NCBI RefSeq assembly: GCF_007746795.1
Contig: NZ_CP036343.1
Location: 7,859,310-7,923,309 of the forward strand
From: Gimesia algae
GTDB taxonomy: Bacteria > Planctomycetota > Planctomycetia > Planctomycetales > Planctomycetaceae
DNA length: 64,000 nucleotides
Direction of reading: 5' to 3'
The translations under genes were made by a program, and so were the position numbers. Positions 55,502 through 64,000 of the stretch are shown one piece after another; position 1 is the first letter of the stretch; each line of letters begins with the position of its first letter. A model generated the notes under the pieces. The model saw only the letters and a list, made by a program, of their open reading frames with translations. It was not told where the DNA came from and ran no database searches.

Positions 55502-56158
55502 GTGAAAACTTTCAGTGAACAACTTATACACGACTTAAAAGTGAGCTGGCAGAAGACGCTTATATTGAGTCTGTTGCTGCTGGTAGGGATCTATTTCTGG
55601 ATCCCTCCGCTCTATCGAGCCATTCGAGGAAGCGCGAGTACGACAGTCGTCCCAGCTAAGGCAGCCGTAAAAGAAATCCCGCAACGTCCTCCTGTAAAAA
55701 CGGAAATGAGCTTTTCCCAGAGTGAACCGACGGATGAGCCACGTCATTCCTGGGAGAAATTTGATTCGTTAATGCAGACCGATCCACTCGTGCAGTCAGT
55801 GCAGATGGGCGCGATGCAGAAGAATCCGTTTGAAGTCAACCGCGATCAATTTTCGCCCCCTATTCTGTTCGCGGAAGAGCCTGCGGAACCAGTTCAGGAT
55901 CCAGACAAAAACAAACCCAGTCCAGCGCCTGTACTCCCCGAAGATCTGGTTTTGAAAACCACGATCATCGGAAAGACTCGTAAAGCGGCAATTATCAATA
56001 ATAAATTGTACTACGAAGGCAAATCGTTTGAGCACAACGATTCGATTTACGTTCTGGAGCAGGTCGCTGCACGGAATGTGATCTTGAGCCAGGGCGCTCA
56101 CAAGTTTGAATTAAAAATTCAAAATGACCCTTCCGCCTTTATTAAATTTGAACAATAA
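55502..56158 (+). CDS. PilP/GspC-like protein
   Basis: 218 residues with an N-terminal membrane segment (about 19-35), a Pro-rich linker and a C-terminal beta domain: LKTTIIGKTRKAAIINNKLY and GKSFEHNDSIYVLEQV, like the homology region that contacts the secretin. Unlike canonical PilP there is no lipobox, which suggests a GspC-like anchor. The start is GTG. It follows pilO by 108 bases. Confidence 0.78.
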   Translation: MKTFSEQLIHDLKVSWQKTLILSLLLLVGIYFWIPPLYRAIRGSASTTVVPAKAAVKEIPQRPPVKTEMSFSQSEPTDEPRHSWEKFDSLMQTDPLVQSVQMGAMQKNPFEVNRDQFSPPILFAEEPAEPVQDPDKNKPSPAPVLPEDLVLKTTIIGKTRKAAIINNKLYYEGKSFEHNDSIYVLEQVAARNVILSQGAHKFELKIQNDPSAFIKFEQ

Positions 56159-56199
56159 CAGTTCGCATCATTGGCTGATTTAGACTGATTCGAACGATC

Positions 56200-58578
56200 A
56201 TGGATGATGGTCGAAACATGAACAGACAATTTTTTTTACCGGCTTTCTGGGCAACTCTCACGGGACTGTCACTGCTGCTGATTGCTGCCATGACAGACAT
56301 CAAAACGCCACAGTCTCTGTTTATTCCCCCTCAACACTCGATGAACTCATCGCAGAATGTCCCTGAAAACCGAGTTGCAGAAACTTTACCGAGGGCTGTT
56401 CACGTCCAGACCGAATCAACCAAAACGGTGAGCCCGCAATCTCCGTCTGCACCAGTACCAGATGTCACTCAAGCCTCTCAAACACAACTACAGGTCGAAC
56501 CTGCTGTCCTGCCGGCGAACACAGAAACCCGAACCGTTTCTGTCAGAAAACAACCCGTGCGGTCGCGACTGCTCGTGGAACCCGGTATCGAAATTTCTAC
56601 AATTCAGGACAGCAGCCCCCAGACACGGTCTATCAAATTCAACGTCGCCAGTGACGACGACCTGATTGCTCCGCAACGGGAGTCGTCAAAAATGGAACTC
56701 CGTCTGGCCAGTCTGACACAGCAGGTCGATCGGTTAACCAGTCTGCAGTTGCAGGCACAACAGCACTCCAACCTGGAACTGGCTCAAAATACCAACCGCC
56801 TGGAAGAAGCTACGAAACTACTGCAACAGATGCAGCAGATGAATCAGCTTCGTGATCTGGAACGTAAACTGGACGGCATGCAGGCCAAAGACCCGGCTGC
56901 TCCCACACAAAAGAATCCGGAACCACCTGTCACAGCAGCACCCGTGACAGAGGAACCAGAAACCACAAAGAAAAAACCGGTATTGAAAATCAGCCCGAAC
57001 AATGATTCCAGCGAAACATTTTCGCTCCAGATTCAGGATGCCGAAATCATGCATGTCCTGGACATGCTCGGCGAACTATCTGGTTTGAATATCCTGACAG
57101 GGCAGGGCGTTACAGGTACGATTTCGGCAAATTTGAAAAATGTCACACCCGAACAGGCACTGGATGCCATCCTGCGTTCTCGAGATCTGACCTCTGAAAA
57201 AGAAGGGGAGTTCATCTATGTGATGACACAGGCACAACTTGAACAGAAAAAGAAATCCAGCCGTAAAGTCATCACCAAGTTATATAGCCCGTTTTATATC
57301 AGTGCCAAAGAGTTACAGAACCTGATCACCCCCATTCTGACTGAGAACATCGGCATCGTTTCACTGACCACCCCCAGTGAGGTCGGCATCGCACCCGATC
57401 CCACCAGTGCAGGTGGCGACTCCTTTGCGCAGACAGATTCGATCCTCGTACGCGATTATCCCGAAATTCTGGAAGAAGTGGATCGTCTGCTGGAAAAGAT
57501 GGATATCCCACCCATGCAGGTTGTGATCGAAGCGATGATTCTCAGCATCTCCCTGAACGACGATATGAAATTCGGCGTGAATTTTGCCATGTTGAGTGGG
57601 AATAACAAAAACCTGCTCGTTGATGGAAATGGAAATACTCTGAATAATTCCAGCGGGTTCCCGGGTTCGGGTTCGAGTTCCATTGTGCCGCCCACAGGAC
57701 AGTTTGTAGCAGATCTGGCAGGACTGAAATATGGTTTCCTGCATGGAGATATCAGTGGTTTTATTGAAGCACTGGAAGATGTGGCAGAGACCAATCTGAT
57801 CGCTTCACCGCAATTACGTGCGTTAAACAAACAGAAAGCTGAGTTGATCATTGGTGACCGTACCAGTTATTCCACAGTCACCCAAAATGGAAACACTTCG
57901 ATTCAGAACGTAAACTTTCTGGACTCAGGGATTGTATTGAACCTGCGGCCATTTATTACACCCGATGGACAAATCCGCATGGAAGTGCACCCCGAACGCA
58001 GCTCTGCCTCCATCAACCCGAGTACCAATCTCCCCGACCTGAAAACTACCGAGGTGACCACTAACGTCATGGTCCGAGATGGTCATACCGTCGTCATCGG
58101 TGGTTTAATAGAAGAACGTACTTCTGATACCCGGAATCAGGTTCCCTTCCTGGGAGCGATTCCTGTGATTGGCAATGCGTTTCGTCAGCAGCGTGAAATC
58201 ACGAACCGTACGGAATTAATCGTATTGATCACTCCACGAATCGTGCGTCCAGAAGCCGCACAGGCCGAAGGTGAGATGCTGAAATACGAAGGGGCTGAAC
58301 GTCTCGCTAACTTCAAGAAGAGCTTTCTGCCCATTAACCAGGTGCGCATCGTGCAGTCACACATTGAAAGAGCAAAGAAACACCTGCGAACGGGGAATCT
58401 GCCTAAAGCGAAAGAACAGATCAAAATTGCAGTTCGTCTGGACAAAAACAATATCGAAGCGATTCAGCTGAAAAACTATATCGAACAGGCGTTGATCAAC
58501 CGAAATCGGGAGATGATCGGGTTACCGCCTGTGCCTGGTCCGGCAGTTCAGGTTCCGACTCTGGAAGGAGCACCCTGA
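56200..58578 (+). CDS. Secretin (PilQ/GspD family) with extended N- and C-termini
   Basis: 792 residues. A signal-anchor-like hydrophobic N-terminus is followed by a Gln-rich region, then the STN/N-domain FSLQIQDAEIMHVLDMLGELSGLNI and the secretin gate domain: QLRALNKQKAELIIGDRTSY, VIGGLIEERTSD and VPFLGAIPVIGNAF. After the secretin core a TPR-like end (AKKHLRTGNLPKAKEQIKIA) is unusual. It forms the outer-membrane pore. Two ATGs at 56200 and 56218 are possible starts. Confidence 0.9.
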   Translation: MDDGRNMNRQFFLPAFWATLTGLSLLLIAAMTDIKTPQSLFIPPQHSMNSSQNVPENRVAETLPRAVHVQTESTKTVSPQSPSAPVPDVTQASQTQLQVEPAVLPANTETRTVSVRKQPVRSRLLVEPGIEISTIQDSSPQTRSIKFNVASDDDLIAPQRESSKMELRLASLTQQVDRLTSLQLQAQQHSNLELAQNTNRLEEATKLLQQMQQMNQLRDLERKLDGMQAKDPAAPTQKNPEPPVTAAPVTEEPETTKKKPVLKISPNNDSSETFSLQIQDAEIMHVLDMLGELSGLNILTGQGVTGTISANLKNVTPEQALDAILRSRDLTSEKEGEFIYVMTQAQLEQKKKSSRKVITKLYSPFYISAKELQNLITPILTENIGIVSLTTPSEVGIAPDPTSAGGDSFAQTDSILVRDYPEILEEVDRLLEKMDIPPMQVVIEAMILSISLNDDMKFGVNFAMLSGNNKNLLVDGNGNTLNNSSGFPGSGSSSIVPPTGQFVADLAGLKYGFLHGDISGFIEALEDVAETNLIASPQLRALNKQKAELIIGDRTSYSTVTQNGNTSIQNVNFLDSGIVLNLRPFITPDGQIRMEVHPERSSASINPSTNLPDLKTTEVTTNVMVRDGHTVVIGGLIEERTSDTRNQVPFLGAIPVIGNAFRQQREITNRTELIVLITPRIVRPEAAQAEGEMLKYEGAERLANFKKSFLPINQVRIVQSHIERAKKHLRTGNLPKAKEQIKIAVRLDKNNIEAIQLKNYIEQALINRNREMIGLPPVPGPAVQVPTLEGAP

Positions 58579-58580
58579 GC

Positions 58581-59660
58581 ATGAAGCGACTGCACGGCCG
58601 GCCTGCTCGATACCTCAGAATGATGTTCTGTGCAGCTGGTCTCGTCTGTTGTGGTTGTCAGACGGTGCCCGTAACCAGTCTGGCCTTTCTACCTGAGGTT
58701 GGTTCGATACAGAAAACCACAGAACCTCATTACGAGGAACCTGCGGATAGCCTGCCTGCTTCACCTTACAATCAGCAGGCAAACAAACTTGTTCAGCAGG
58801 CGCTCGAACATTATTCGAATGGAGAATTAAAGCGCGCCAAAGTGCTGCTGGCCTCCGCCCGGGATATTGATCCAGGTCATAGTGGCACTTTTGAAATCGA
58901 GGCACAGCTTTCGTATGACATGGGAGACCGCAATCAGTTTTTGCAGTCACTGCGAGCCATCCGGGCAGCCAGTCCTCATGATTCTGACAAGCAGAGTGCC
59001 ATCGGAACGCTGTTCTTTCAGGCAGGCCAGACCCAGGAAGGAATCGCCTGCCTGAAGCGCGCCATCGAGTTAAAACCGTATGATGAAAACTATGCCCTCA
59101 AGCTGGCCGCCTTTTATGAACAGGCGGGCAGGACGGATGAAGCACAGCAGGTCCTGCTCAAAGCGCTGCACACGACTCCCGGGAGTCGACGATTACCGAT
59201 TGCCCTGGGCCGGATCTGTGAAGCCAGCCAGCAGTGGAGTCAAGCCAGCGTCTATTACGCAATGGTCGTCAATCATTTTCCCGAAAACCATGTGTGGCGA
59301 AAACAACGGGCACGTTGCCTGTATTATTCAGGCAATTTCACTGCTGCATTCGAAGAGTTCTCCACCTGTCAGAAAAACGATCCAGAATCGTTGTCATTGG
59401 CGGAAATGATTGCCTTTGGAGACGCCGCATTACAGATTGGGAACCTTGAACAGGCACAATTGCTGTTTGACGATATTTCTGTGAAGCATCAGCGAGAGTT
59501 ACTCCATGTAGAAATATTACGCGGATTGTGCGCAATAAACCGGGGCCAGAGTACCAGTGCAAAAAACATTATCGCTACAGCCCGCAAAAAATGGCCGACC
59601 GATGAGACCCTGCTGGAAGTGGCCGCCTTAATTCCACCAGAACAGTTCACTGTTCGGTAA
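58581..59660 (+). CDS. TPR lipoprotein of the pilus/secretion locus
   Basis: 359 residues. A signal with lipobox VCCGC (Cys26) is followed by about seven TPR units (ALEHYSNGELKRAKVLLASA, IEAQLSYDMGDRN..., AIELKPYDENYALKLAAFYEQAGR). TPR lipoproteins of the PilF/PilW type help assemble secretins in the outer membrane; position two bases after the secretin gene supports this. Confidence 0.83.
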   Translation: MKRLHGRPARYLRMMFCAAGLVCCGCQTVPVTSLAFLPEVGSIQKTTEPHYEEPADSLPASPYNQQANKLVQQALEHYSNGELKRAKVLLASARDIDPGHSGTFEIEAQLSYDMGDRNQFLQSLRAIRAASPHDSDKQSAIGTLFFQAGQTQEGIACLKRAIELKPYDENYALKLAAFYEQAGRTDEAQQVLLKALHTTPGSRRLPIALGRICEASQQWSQASVYYAMVVNHFPENHVWRKQRARCLYYSGNFTAAFEEFSTCQKNDPESLSLAEMIAFGDAALQIGNLEQAQLLFDDISVKHQRELLHVEILRGLCAINRGQSTSAKNIIATARKKWPTDETLLEVAALIPPEQFTVR

Positions 59661-59821
59661 CCTCTCTATGTGGCCGCATTTACATATATTCATACGCCAA
59701 CCACATTCTCTATTCCGAAATTGGACAATCGGCAGATTGTAACCTAGATTTTAAATGTGAGTTATCTCCCTGACGGCCCTGTTGCAGTCGGTAGAGTTCA
59801 ACTCGTCTCGGAACTTTTAAT

Positions 59822-61336
59822 GTGAACAATGTTTTTCAGCAGATTTATTCGGCTGAGAAAGAACTGGCTATGAATCTTTCTGCCAAATACTGGTTTCTGA
59901 TTCTGCTCCTGCTGACAGTGAGTTGTGTAGACAATCTGCTGGTCATCAGCCAGATAGTAAGTCCAGGCTACGCTCTGGTGATCGCTTTAATCTCTTCACT
60001 GGCAGGCTGGGCCTGGTTAATGAAAAGCATCAAAAACGATCAGCAGCAGATCACGGCTTGCCTGAGAAACCCTGAATTAGCGCGTCCCGGACTCCAGCGC
60101 AAGAACTTTTACGGAAATATTTTCGCAGAGGCAATCCACAAAATTGAAGAATCCGACTCGGATTTGACCACGACCAATCAGGTCAAAACCATGCTCAAAG
60201 CCAAGGTGAATTCCCTGTTGAAAAAAGAGGCACTGGTCGAATCTGTCCTCGATAACCTGGAGACGGGAATCCTGGTCTTTGATGCCAAACAGGAACTGGA
60301 TTTTTCTAACCAGGCTGCGAATTCGTTTCTGCTCACAGGAACGGATCAGAATCAAACGACCAGCGAATCCGGTCTCTCGCTGGGAAAACCTGTTGTAGAG
60401 CAAACGGTCATTCCGGAACTGGCAAAACTACTGGCAAAAACCATAGAGCGGAAAGAAGCGACTTTTCGCAGACGTACCGAATTCGAATTTACCAGCAACG
60501 GTGTGAAAACCCAATATCGTGCTATTGCCACGAATCTCAGTGATGAGAATCAGGTCGCCTTGGGAACGGTGGTCGTAGTAGAAAATATCGGCGAAGAAGC
60601 CGACGAGAAAACTCAACACGCTGAATTCGTCTCCTCGGTCGCACATGAACTGAAAACTCCCATGTCAGGCATTAAAGCCTACATTGAAATGCTGCTTGAC
60701 GGTGATTGTGAACCCGATGAAGCAGCCGAGCTATATGGATTCATCAATGACCAGATTGATCGATTGACCCGCCTGGTCAACAGCATGCTGAACCTGGCAC
60801 GCATTGAGAGTGGCGTCGTCGAAATTAAAAGACACGATCATGAACTGAATGACATTCTGAAAACAGCATCCGATGTCATTTCGCCTACCGCCACCGAAAA
60901 AGATATCACATTTACAGCAGAATTGAGTGACATGTACCTGCCCGTGTTTGTGGATAAAGACATGCTGGGGCAGGCGATCATCAACCTGTTGTCGAATGCG
61001 GTTAAGTATACACCAAACGGGAGAGAAGTCCGGCTCCGCAGCCGAATGGAAGATACGTCTGCCGTCATTGAAGTCCGCGATACCGGAATGGGAATCCCGG
61101 AAAATTCGTTGCCTCACATTTTTGATCGTTTCTATCGTGTTCCGGAAAATAATCGCTCCGCTGCGGGTACCGGCCTGGGGCTGGCTCTGGTCCATTTTAT
61201 CGTCACCAACGTGCACAACGGTTCGATTTCAGTTCAATCCCAAGTCGACAAAGGCACCTGTTTTACGGTCACGATTCCACTGGGACATAAAGAACAGAAA
61301 CGAAAAAAACACCTGGCCCCGCCAGCAAACGCCTGA
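59822..61336 (+). CDS. Sensor histidine kinase with PAS domain
   Basis: 504 residues. Two hydrophobic segments (about 23-45 and 50-68) give a membrane hairpin, then a PAS-type domain (about 138-255), HisKA with phosphorylated His275 in FVSSVAHELKTP, and an HATPase with N388, DTGMG (420-424) and GTGLGLA (449-455). PAS-domain sensing with only a short loop outside suggests an internal signal. The start is uncertain (GTG 59822 or ATG 59870). Lies between the secretin/TPR genes and a lone receiver gene, which is probably its partner. Confidence 0.88.
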   Translation: MNNVFQQIYSAEKELAMNLSAKYWFLILLLLTVSCVDNLLVISQIVSPGYALVIALISSLAGWAWLMKSIKNDQQQITACLRNPELARPGLQRKNFYGNIFAEAIHKIEESDSDLTTTNQVKTMLKAKVNSLLKKEALVESVLDNLETGILVFDAKQELDFSNQAANSFLLTGTDQNQTTSESGLSLGKPVVEQTVIPELAKLLAKTIERKEATFRRRTEFEFTSNGVKTQYRAIATNLSDENQVALGTVVVVENIGEEADEKTQHAEFVSSVAHELKTPMSGIKAYIEMLLDGDCEPDEAAELYGFINDQIDRLTRLVNSMLNLARIESGVVEIKRHDHELNDILKTASDVISPTATEKDITFTAELSDMYLPVFVDKDMLGQAIINLLSNAVKYTPNGREVRLRSRMEDTSAVIEVRDTGMGIPENSLPHIFDRFYRVPENNRSAAGTGLGLALVHFIVTNVHNGSISVQSQVDKGTCFTVTIPLGHKEQKRKKHLAPPANA

Positions 61337-61396
61337 GTAGAGAACACAGTTCGCTGCCCCCCCTATGAAAGAAACTGTAAGAAAAGGAGTGAGAAA

Positions 61397-61786
61397 ATGA
61401 ATCACCTGATTTATATTTGTGATGATGATTCGCATATTGTTCGTGCCATCGGCATGAAGCTGAGAAAAGCAGGTTTTGAGGTAGAATGTTTTCCCGATGG
61501 TTTTACATGCTGGGAAAAATCTCAGCAACAGGCACCAGATATGATTATCACAGACCTGCAGATGCCCCGCATGAACGGTCTGGAACTTTGTGAGAAAATT
61601 CGAGCATTAGAAACAACCAGTTTGATCCCGATTACGTTATTAACCGGGAAGGGTTTTGAATTCGATCATGATGAATATATTCAGACTTTGAAAATTACCA
61701 GCGTGATGGTGAAACCATTCAGCCCCAGAAAATTGCTGAATCATGTGCAGGAATCACTGAATCTGACCAATGATGTCATTGCTTAA
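61397..61786 (+). CDS. Single-domain response regulator (CheY-like receiver)
   Basis: 129 residues, receiver only. Acidic pocket D9/D10, phosphoacceptor Asp53 in IITDLQMPRMNG, Thr83 and Lys106 in MVKPFSP. No output domain, so it would act by protein contact, for example with the pilus ATPase or cyclase. Sixty bases after the kinase gene. Confidence 0.88.
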   Translation: MNHLIYICDDDSHIVRAIGMKLRKAGFEVECFPDGFTCWEKSQQQAPDMIITDLQMPRMNGLELCEKIRALETTSLIPITLLTGKGFEFDHDEYIQTLKITSVMVKPFSPRKLLNHVQESLNLTNDVIA

Positions 61787-61824
61787 GTCGCTCAACGAAA
61801 TCAATCATTCTGAAACTATTATCC

Positions 61825-63336
61825 ATGCGAAACTATTATACAGCCATCCAGTTCTGGTCTTATGCTCTGCTGGTAGTCTGTCTTTGTCCGCTCGCCGTAT
61901 TTCTGGGTTCGTACATGGGCTGGCCACGGGGAGCGGCGCCATTGCTGCTGCTCGCACCGCCTACGGTCCTCGCTGCGGTCTCATCTCCACGGATCTGTTA
62001 CTGGACCATCACAGCTCTCTCCGTCGGCTCCTGTTTTGCGGAAACTTACTTCCGCACAGATATCGTTAAGGGCGATAATAACTACGCCCTGAGTATTCTG
62101 AGCGCTGCTGTTCTGATTGGCCTCGTGTTATTGATCGACGTTTATATTGGCAAACTAAAAAGAACACTCTATCAGATTCAGCAACAGAACGATGAACTGG
62201 TTCGCCAATTATACGAATCTCAGAAAGAATCATTTGCAAATCTGCAGAATACTGGCGACGCTGACGAAACAAAACCCAGACAACCTGCTGAATCCAGAGA
62301 TACTCCTGCTGGAGAAGTCGGAGTCAACTATCCGCTGCTCCTGCTGACACTTCAGGACATCGGCCGACGTATCTCTACAAATCAGTCGAACGAGTCTCTG
62401 ATTCCCACGGTCATCAGTACCGCGAAAGCGTCGCTGCAGTGTGAATACTGTCAGGTTTATCTGTGGGACAGTAAATCACGATCTCTGAAAAATGCTCTGC
62501 CAGTCCGTGCCCGGGATCAGTTGAATTATCGACCGGTTCCTGAGAGTGGCGTCGCTGCCTGGGTGATTGAACATCGTCAGATTGTCATGCGAAACGATGC
62601 TGAGCAGGACTATCGACTCAAACGGATCCTGGACGATGATCCACACATGCCTGATGCGATCTCTCCCTTAACCGTCGGTTCTGATCTGATCGGTCTGCTG
62701 GTGATTGATAAAGTGGATGTCGAATCACCTACCATTGGTCGGCTCCTGTATATTCTTTCCAATATCTATGCTCTGGGTATCAAGAATTCCCAGTTGTTTA
62801 AGCGGATTGAAGAAATGGCGAGCCGCGATGGTCTGACTGGTTTGTTCAACCATGCCACCTTCCAGGAAAAACTTCACGAGCTGGTCACACAGGCGGATGC
62901 CCAGTCAAGTCAACTCAGTATCATCATGAGCGACATTGACCACTTCAAATCATTCAACGACACCTACGGCCATCAGGCTGGTGATTTTGTGTTGAAGGAA
63001 GTGGCACGGATCTGGAAAACCGTCATGCCGGAAAAAGCAATTATTGCCCGCTACGGTGGAGAAGAATTCATCGGAGTTCTGCTGGATCATGAATATTCAC
63101 AAGCCATGCAGATTGCCGAAGATCTGCGCGAAACGATGGAAAACTGTCCGATCCTGTTTGAAGGTCAACAGCTGCAGGTCACTGCCAGTTTCGGCGTCAC
63201 CGAATTCAAACATCCGGCGACCACCACAAACGAACTGGTTCGTATCGCCGATGAAAATTTATACAAAGCCAAAGAGGGGGGACGAAATCAAGTCATTGGA
63301 CTCGATCCGAATTCCGCCAGAAAACCCCGTATCTAG
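61825..63336 (+). CDS. Membrane-bound GAF-GGDEF diguanylate cyclase
   Basis: 503 residues. Four hydrophobic segments in the first 110 residues, a coiled-coil region, a GAF domain (about 185-325), and a GGDEF domain with active-site GGEEF (411-415) and metal-binding Asp370 in IMSDIDHFKSFND. The inhibitory RxxD site is absent at residues 402-405 (PEKA), so product feedback by that site is unlikely. Synthesises c-di-GMP. Ten bases before the STAS gene. Confidence 0.9.
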   Translation: MRNYYTAIQFWSYALLVVCLCPLAVFLGSYMGWPRGAAPLLLLAPPTVLAAVSSPRICYWTITALSVGSCFAETYFRTDIVKGDNNYALSILSAAVLIGLVLLIDVYIGKLKRTLYQIQQQNDELVRQLYESQKESFANLQNTGDADETKPRQPAESRDTPAGEVGVNYPLLLLTLQDIGRRISTNQSNESLIPTVISTAKASLQCEYCQVYLWDSKSRSLKNALPVRARDQLNYRPVPESGVAAWVIEHRQIVMRNDAEQDYRLKRILDDDPHMPDAISPLTVGSDLIGLLVIDKVDVESPTIGRLLYILSNIYALGIKNSQLFKRIEEMASRDGLTGLFNHATFQEKLHELVTQADAQSSQLSIIMSDIDHFKSFNDTYGHQAGDFVLKEVARIWKTVMPEKAIIARYGGEEFIGVLLDHEYSQAMQIAEDLRETMENCPILFEGQQLQVTASFGVTEFKHPATTTNELVRIADENLYKAKEGGRNQVIGLDPNSARKPRI

Positions 63337-63346
63337 ATATTAACTC

Positions 63347-63682
63347 ATGCAGATCACAACGGAAATCTTCGGAAATGTCATGGTAGCTCATACACCTGAC
63401 GAATTGACGGATGACACATCCACCGAATTCGTCAATGCGCTGTCTGCTGCCATTAACGATCAACATTATCAGGTTGTGCTGCAGATGGATCGCAGTGAAG
63501 TCCTGGATAGTGCAGGGCTGGAAGCCTTGCTGGATATTCAGGATCTGACCCGCGAACAGGGTGGAAATCTAAAAATCAGTGGCCTGGAAGATCCGGGCAA
63601 GAAAATACTGGAAATCACGCGTCTTGATCAGAGAATCGACCTGTTTGACTCGGTGATCGACGCCGTCTCCAGTTTTCAATAG
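63347..63682 (+). CDS. STAS-domain protein (anti-sigma factor antagonist-like)
   Basis: 111 residues. The STAS core has the phosphorylatable serine in VLDSAGLEALL (Ser55). Such proteins are partners of a serine kinase/phosphatase or act as scaffolds; neither a kinase nor a phosphatase gene of that type is in the window. The gene sits between the cyclase and the ATPase, which is unusual for pilus loci. Confidence 0.85.
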   Translation: MQITTEIFGNVMVAHTPDELTDDTSTEFVNALSAAINDQHYQVVLQMDRSEVLDSAGLEALLDIQDLTREQGGNLKISGLEDPGKKILEITRLDQRIDLFDSVIDAVSSFQ

Positions 63683-63700
63683 AAATTTCAATCGTTAAAC

Positions 63701-64000
63701 ATGAATACCAACTCTCTCCTGCAACCGAAAATGCGACTCGGTGATCTGCTCATCTACAAAGAGTATATCACTCTGGAACAGTTGGAGTCCGCGCTGGCAG
63801 AGCAGTCGCAGGGGGATGGTAGTCAGCTGCTGGGCGAACTGCTGGTCAATCAGGAATATTGTACCGAAGATCAGGTTCTGGAATGCCTGGCGCTGGAATA
63901 TCGGATTCCCTATGTGCAGCTCGACAGCCGCATGTTCGATTCGAAAGTCTTCGATGTCCTGCCCCGCGATTTTGTCGAGAAACATACCGTCCTGCCGTTG
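63701..64000 (+). CDS. PilB/GspE-type ATPase, N-terminal part only (runs past the window)
   Basis: The first 100 residues are seen. Two tandem MshEN-like repeats begin [17 protein letters not shown] and [17 protein letters not shown]. In canonical MshEN c-di-GMP-binding repeats a Gly follows the RLGxxLxxx block; here it is Glu in both repeats, so nucleotide binding is plausible but not assured. The ATPase domain lies outside the window. It is the assembly motor for the pilus or pseudopilus of this locus. Confidence 0.85.
   Translation, partial: MNTNSLLQPKMRLGDLLIYKEYITLEQLESALAEQSQGDGSQLLGELLVNQEYCTEDQVLECLALEYRIPYVQLDSRMFDSKVFDVLPRDFVEKHTVLPL

Overview
The window looks like chromosomal DNA of a planctomycete, most likely a Gimesia/Planctomyces-type member of the Planctomycetales. 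That is an inference from gene content, not from a marker gene. Supporting content includes Tat-exported proteins (a neutral-ceramidase-like enzyme, a sugar phosphate isomerase/epimerase-like protein, a 453-residue orphan family), a secreted sulfatase, LL-diaminopimelate aminotransferase (DapL), an archaeal-type cofactor-independent phosphoglycerate mutase, a stand-alone EboE, and an orphan GroES with an acidic tail. Base composition is moderate, genes are mostly monocistronic or in short runs, and no tRNA, rRNA, CRISPR array, transposase or integrase was seen.

Layout. 1-9.2 kb: partial ECF sigma factor, eboE-xdhC pair, orphan groES, ferritin-like protein, apgM, a Tat-exported orphan, an NAD isocitrate/isopropylmalate dehydrogenase and a DUF962/Mpo1-like membrane protein. 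9.4-21 kb: a large TolC-like outer membrane protein, a WYL regulator, hisI, a ceramidase-like enzyme, a QueD/PTPS enzyme, rpsN-rpsR, an SDR, nnrE, a Crp/Fnr regulator, a membrane zinc-finger protein and scpB. 21-26.6 kb: ten consecutive minus-strand small genes (GNAT, exported and membrane orphans, Nudix, DUF6188-like, unknown, ADP-ribosylglycohydrolase, SMI1/KNR4) that look like accessory DNA. 26.9-48.3 kb: housekeeping metabolism (aroE, divergent metF/ahcY, dapL, ygfZ, a ThiF/MoeB-type E1 enzyme, FKBP) mixed with secreted enzymes, a fatty acid desaturase, slyX, an exported isoaspartate methyltransferase, and a zinc-ribbon membrane protein whose C-terminus resembles the OB domain of ATP-dependent DNA ligases.

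48.7-64 kb: one long plus-strand locus for a type IV pilus / type II secretion-like machine. The order is pseudopilins (GspI/PilV-like, GspJ/PilW-like, a very large PilX-like protein, GspH/FimT-like), PilM, PilN, PilO, PilP-like, secretin, TPR lipoprotein, sensor histidine kinase, CheY-like receiver, GAF-GGDEF diguanylate cyclase, STAS protein, and the start of a PilB/GspE ATPase with MshEN-like repeats (cut by the window edge). A structured leader ending in a strong intrinsic terminator precedes the first gene. The embedding of two-component, c-di-GMP and STAS genes between the secretin and the ATPase, whose N-terminus resembles a c-di-GMP-binding fold, suggests a machine with its own signalling. 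This is the best candidate for an unusual system here.

Other points worth attention are an ~86-bp imperfect repeat present twice (3622-3707 and 36239-36325), a 16-bp palindrome upstream of ahcY, and a shikimate dehydrogenase with an altered substrate-binding motif. All family calls were made by reading sequence; no database search was run.
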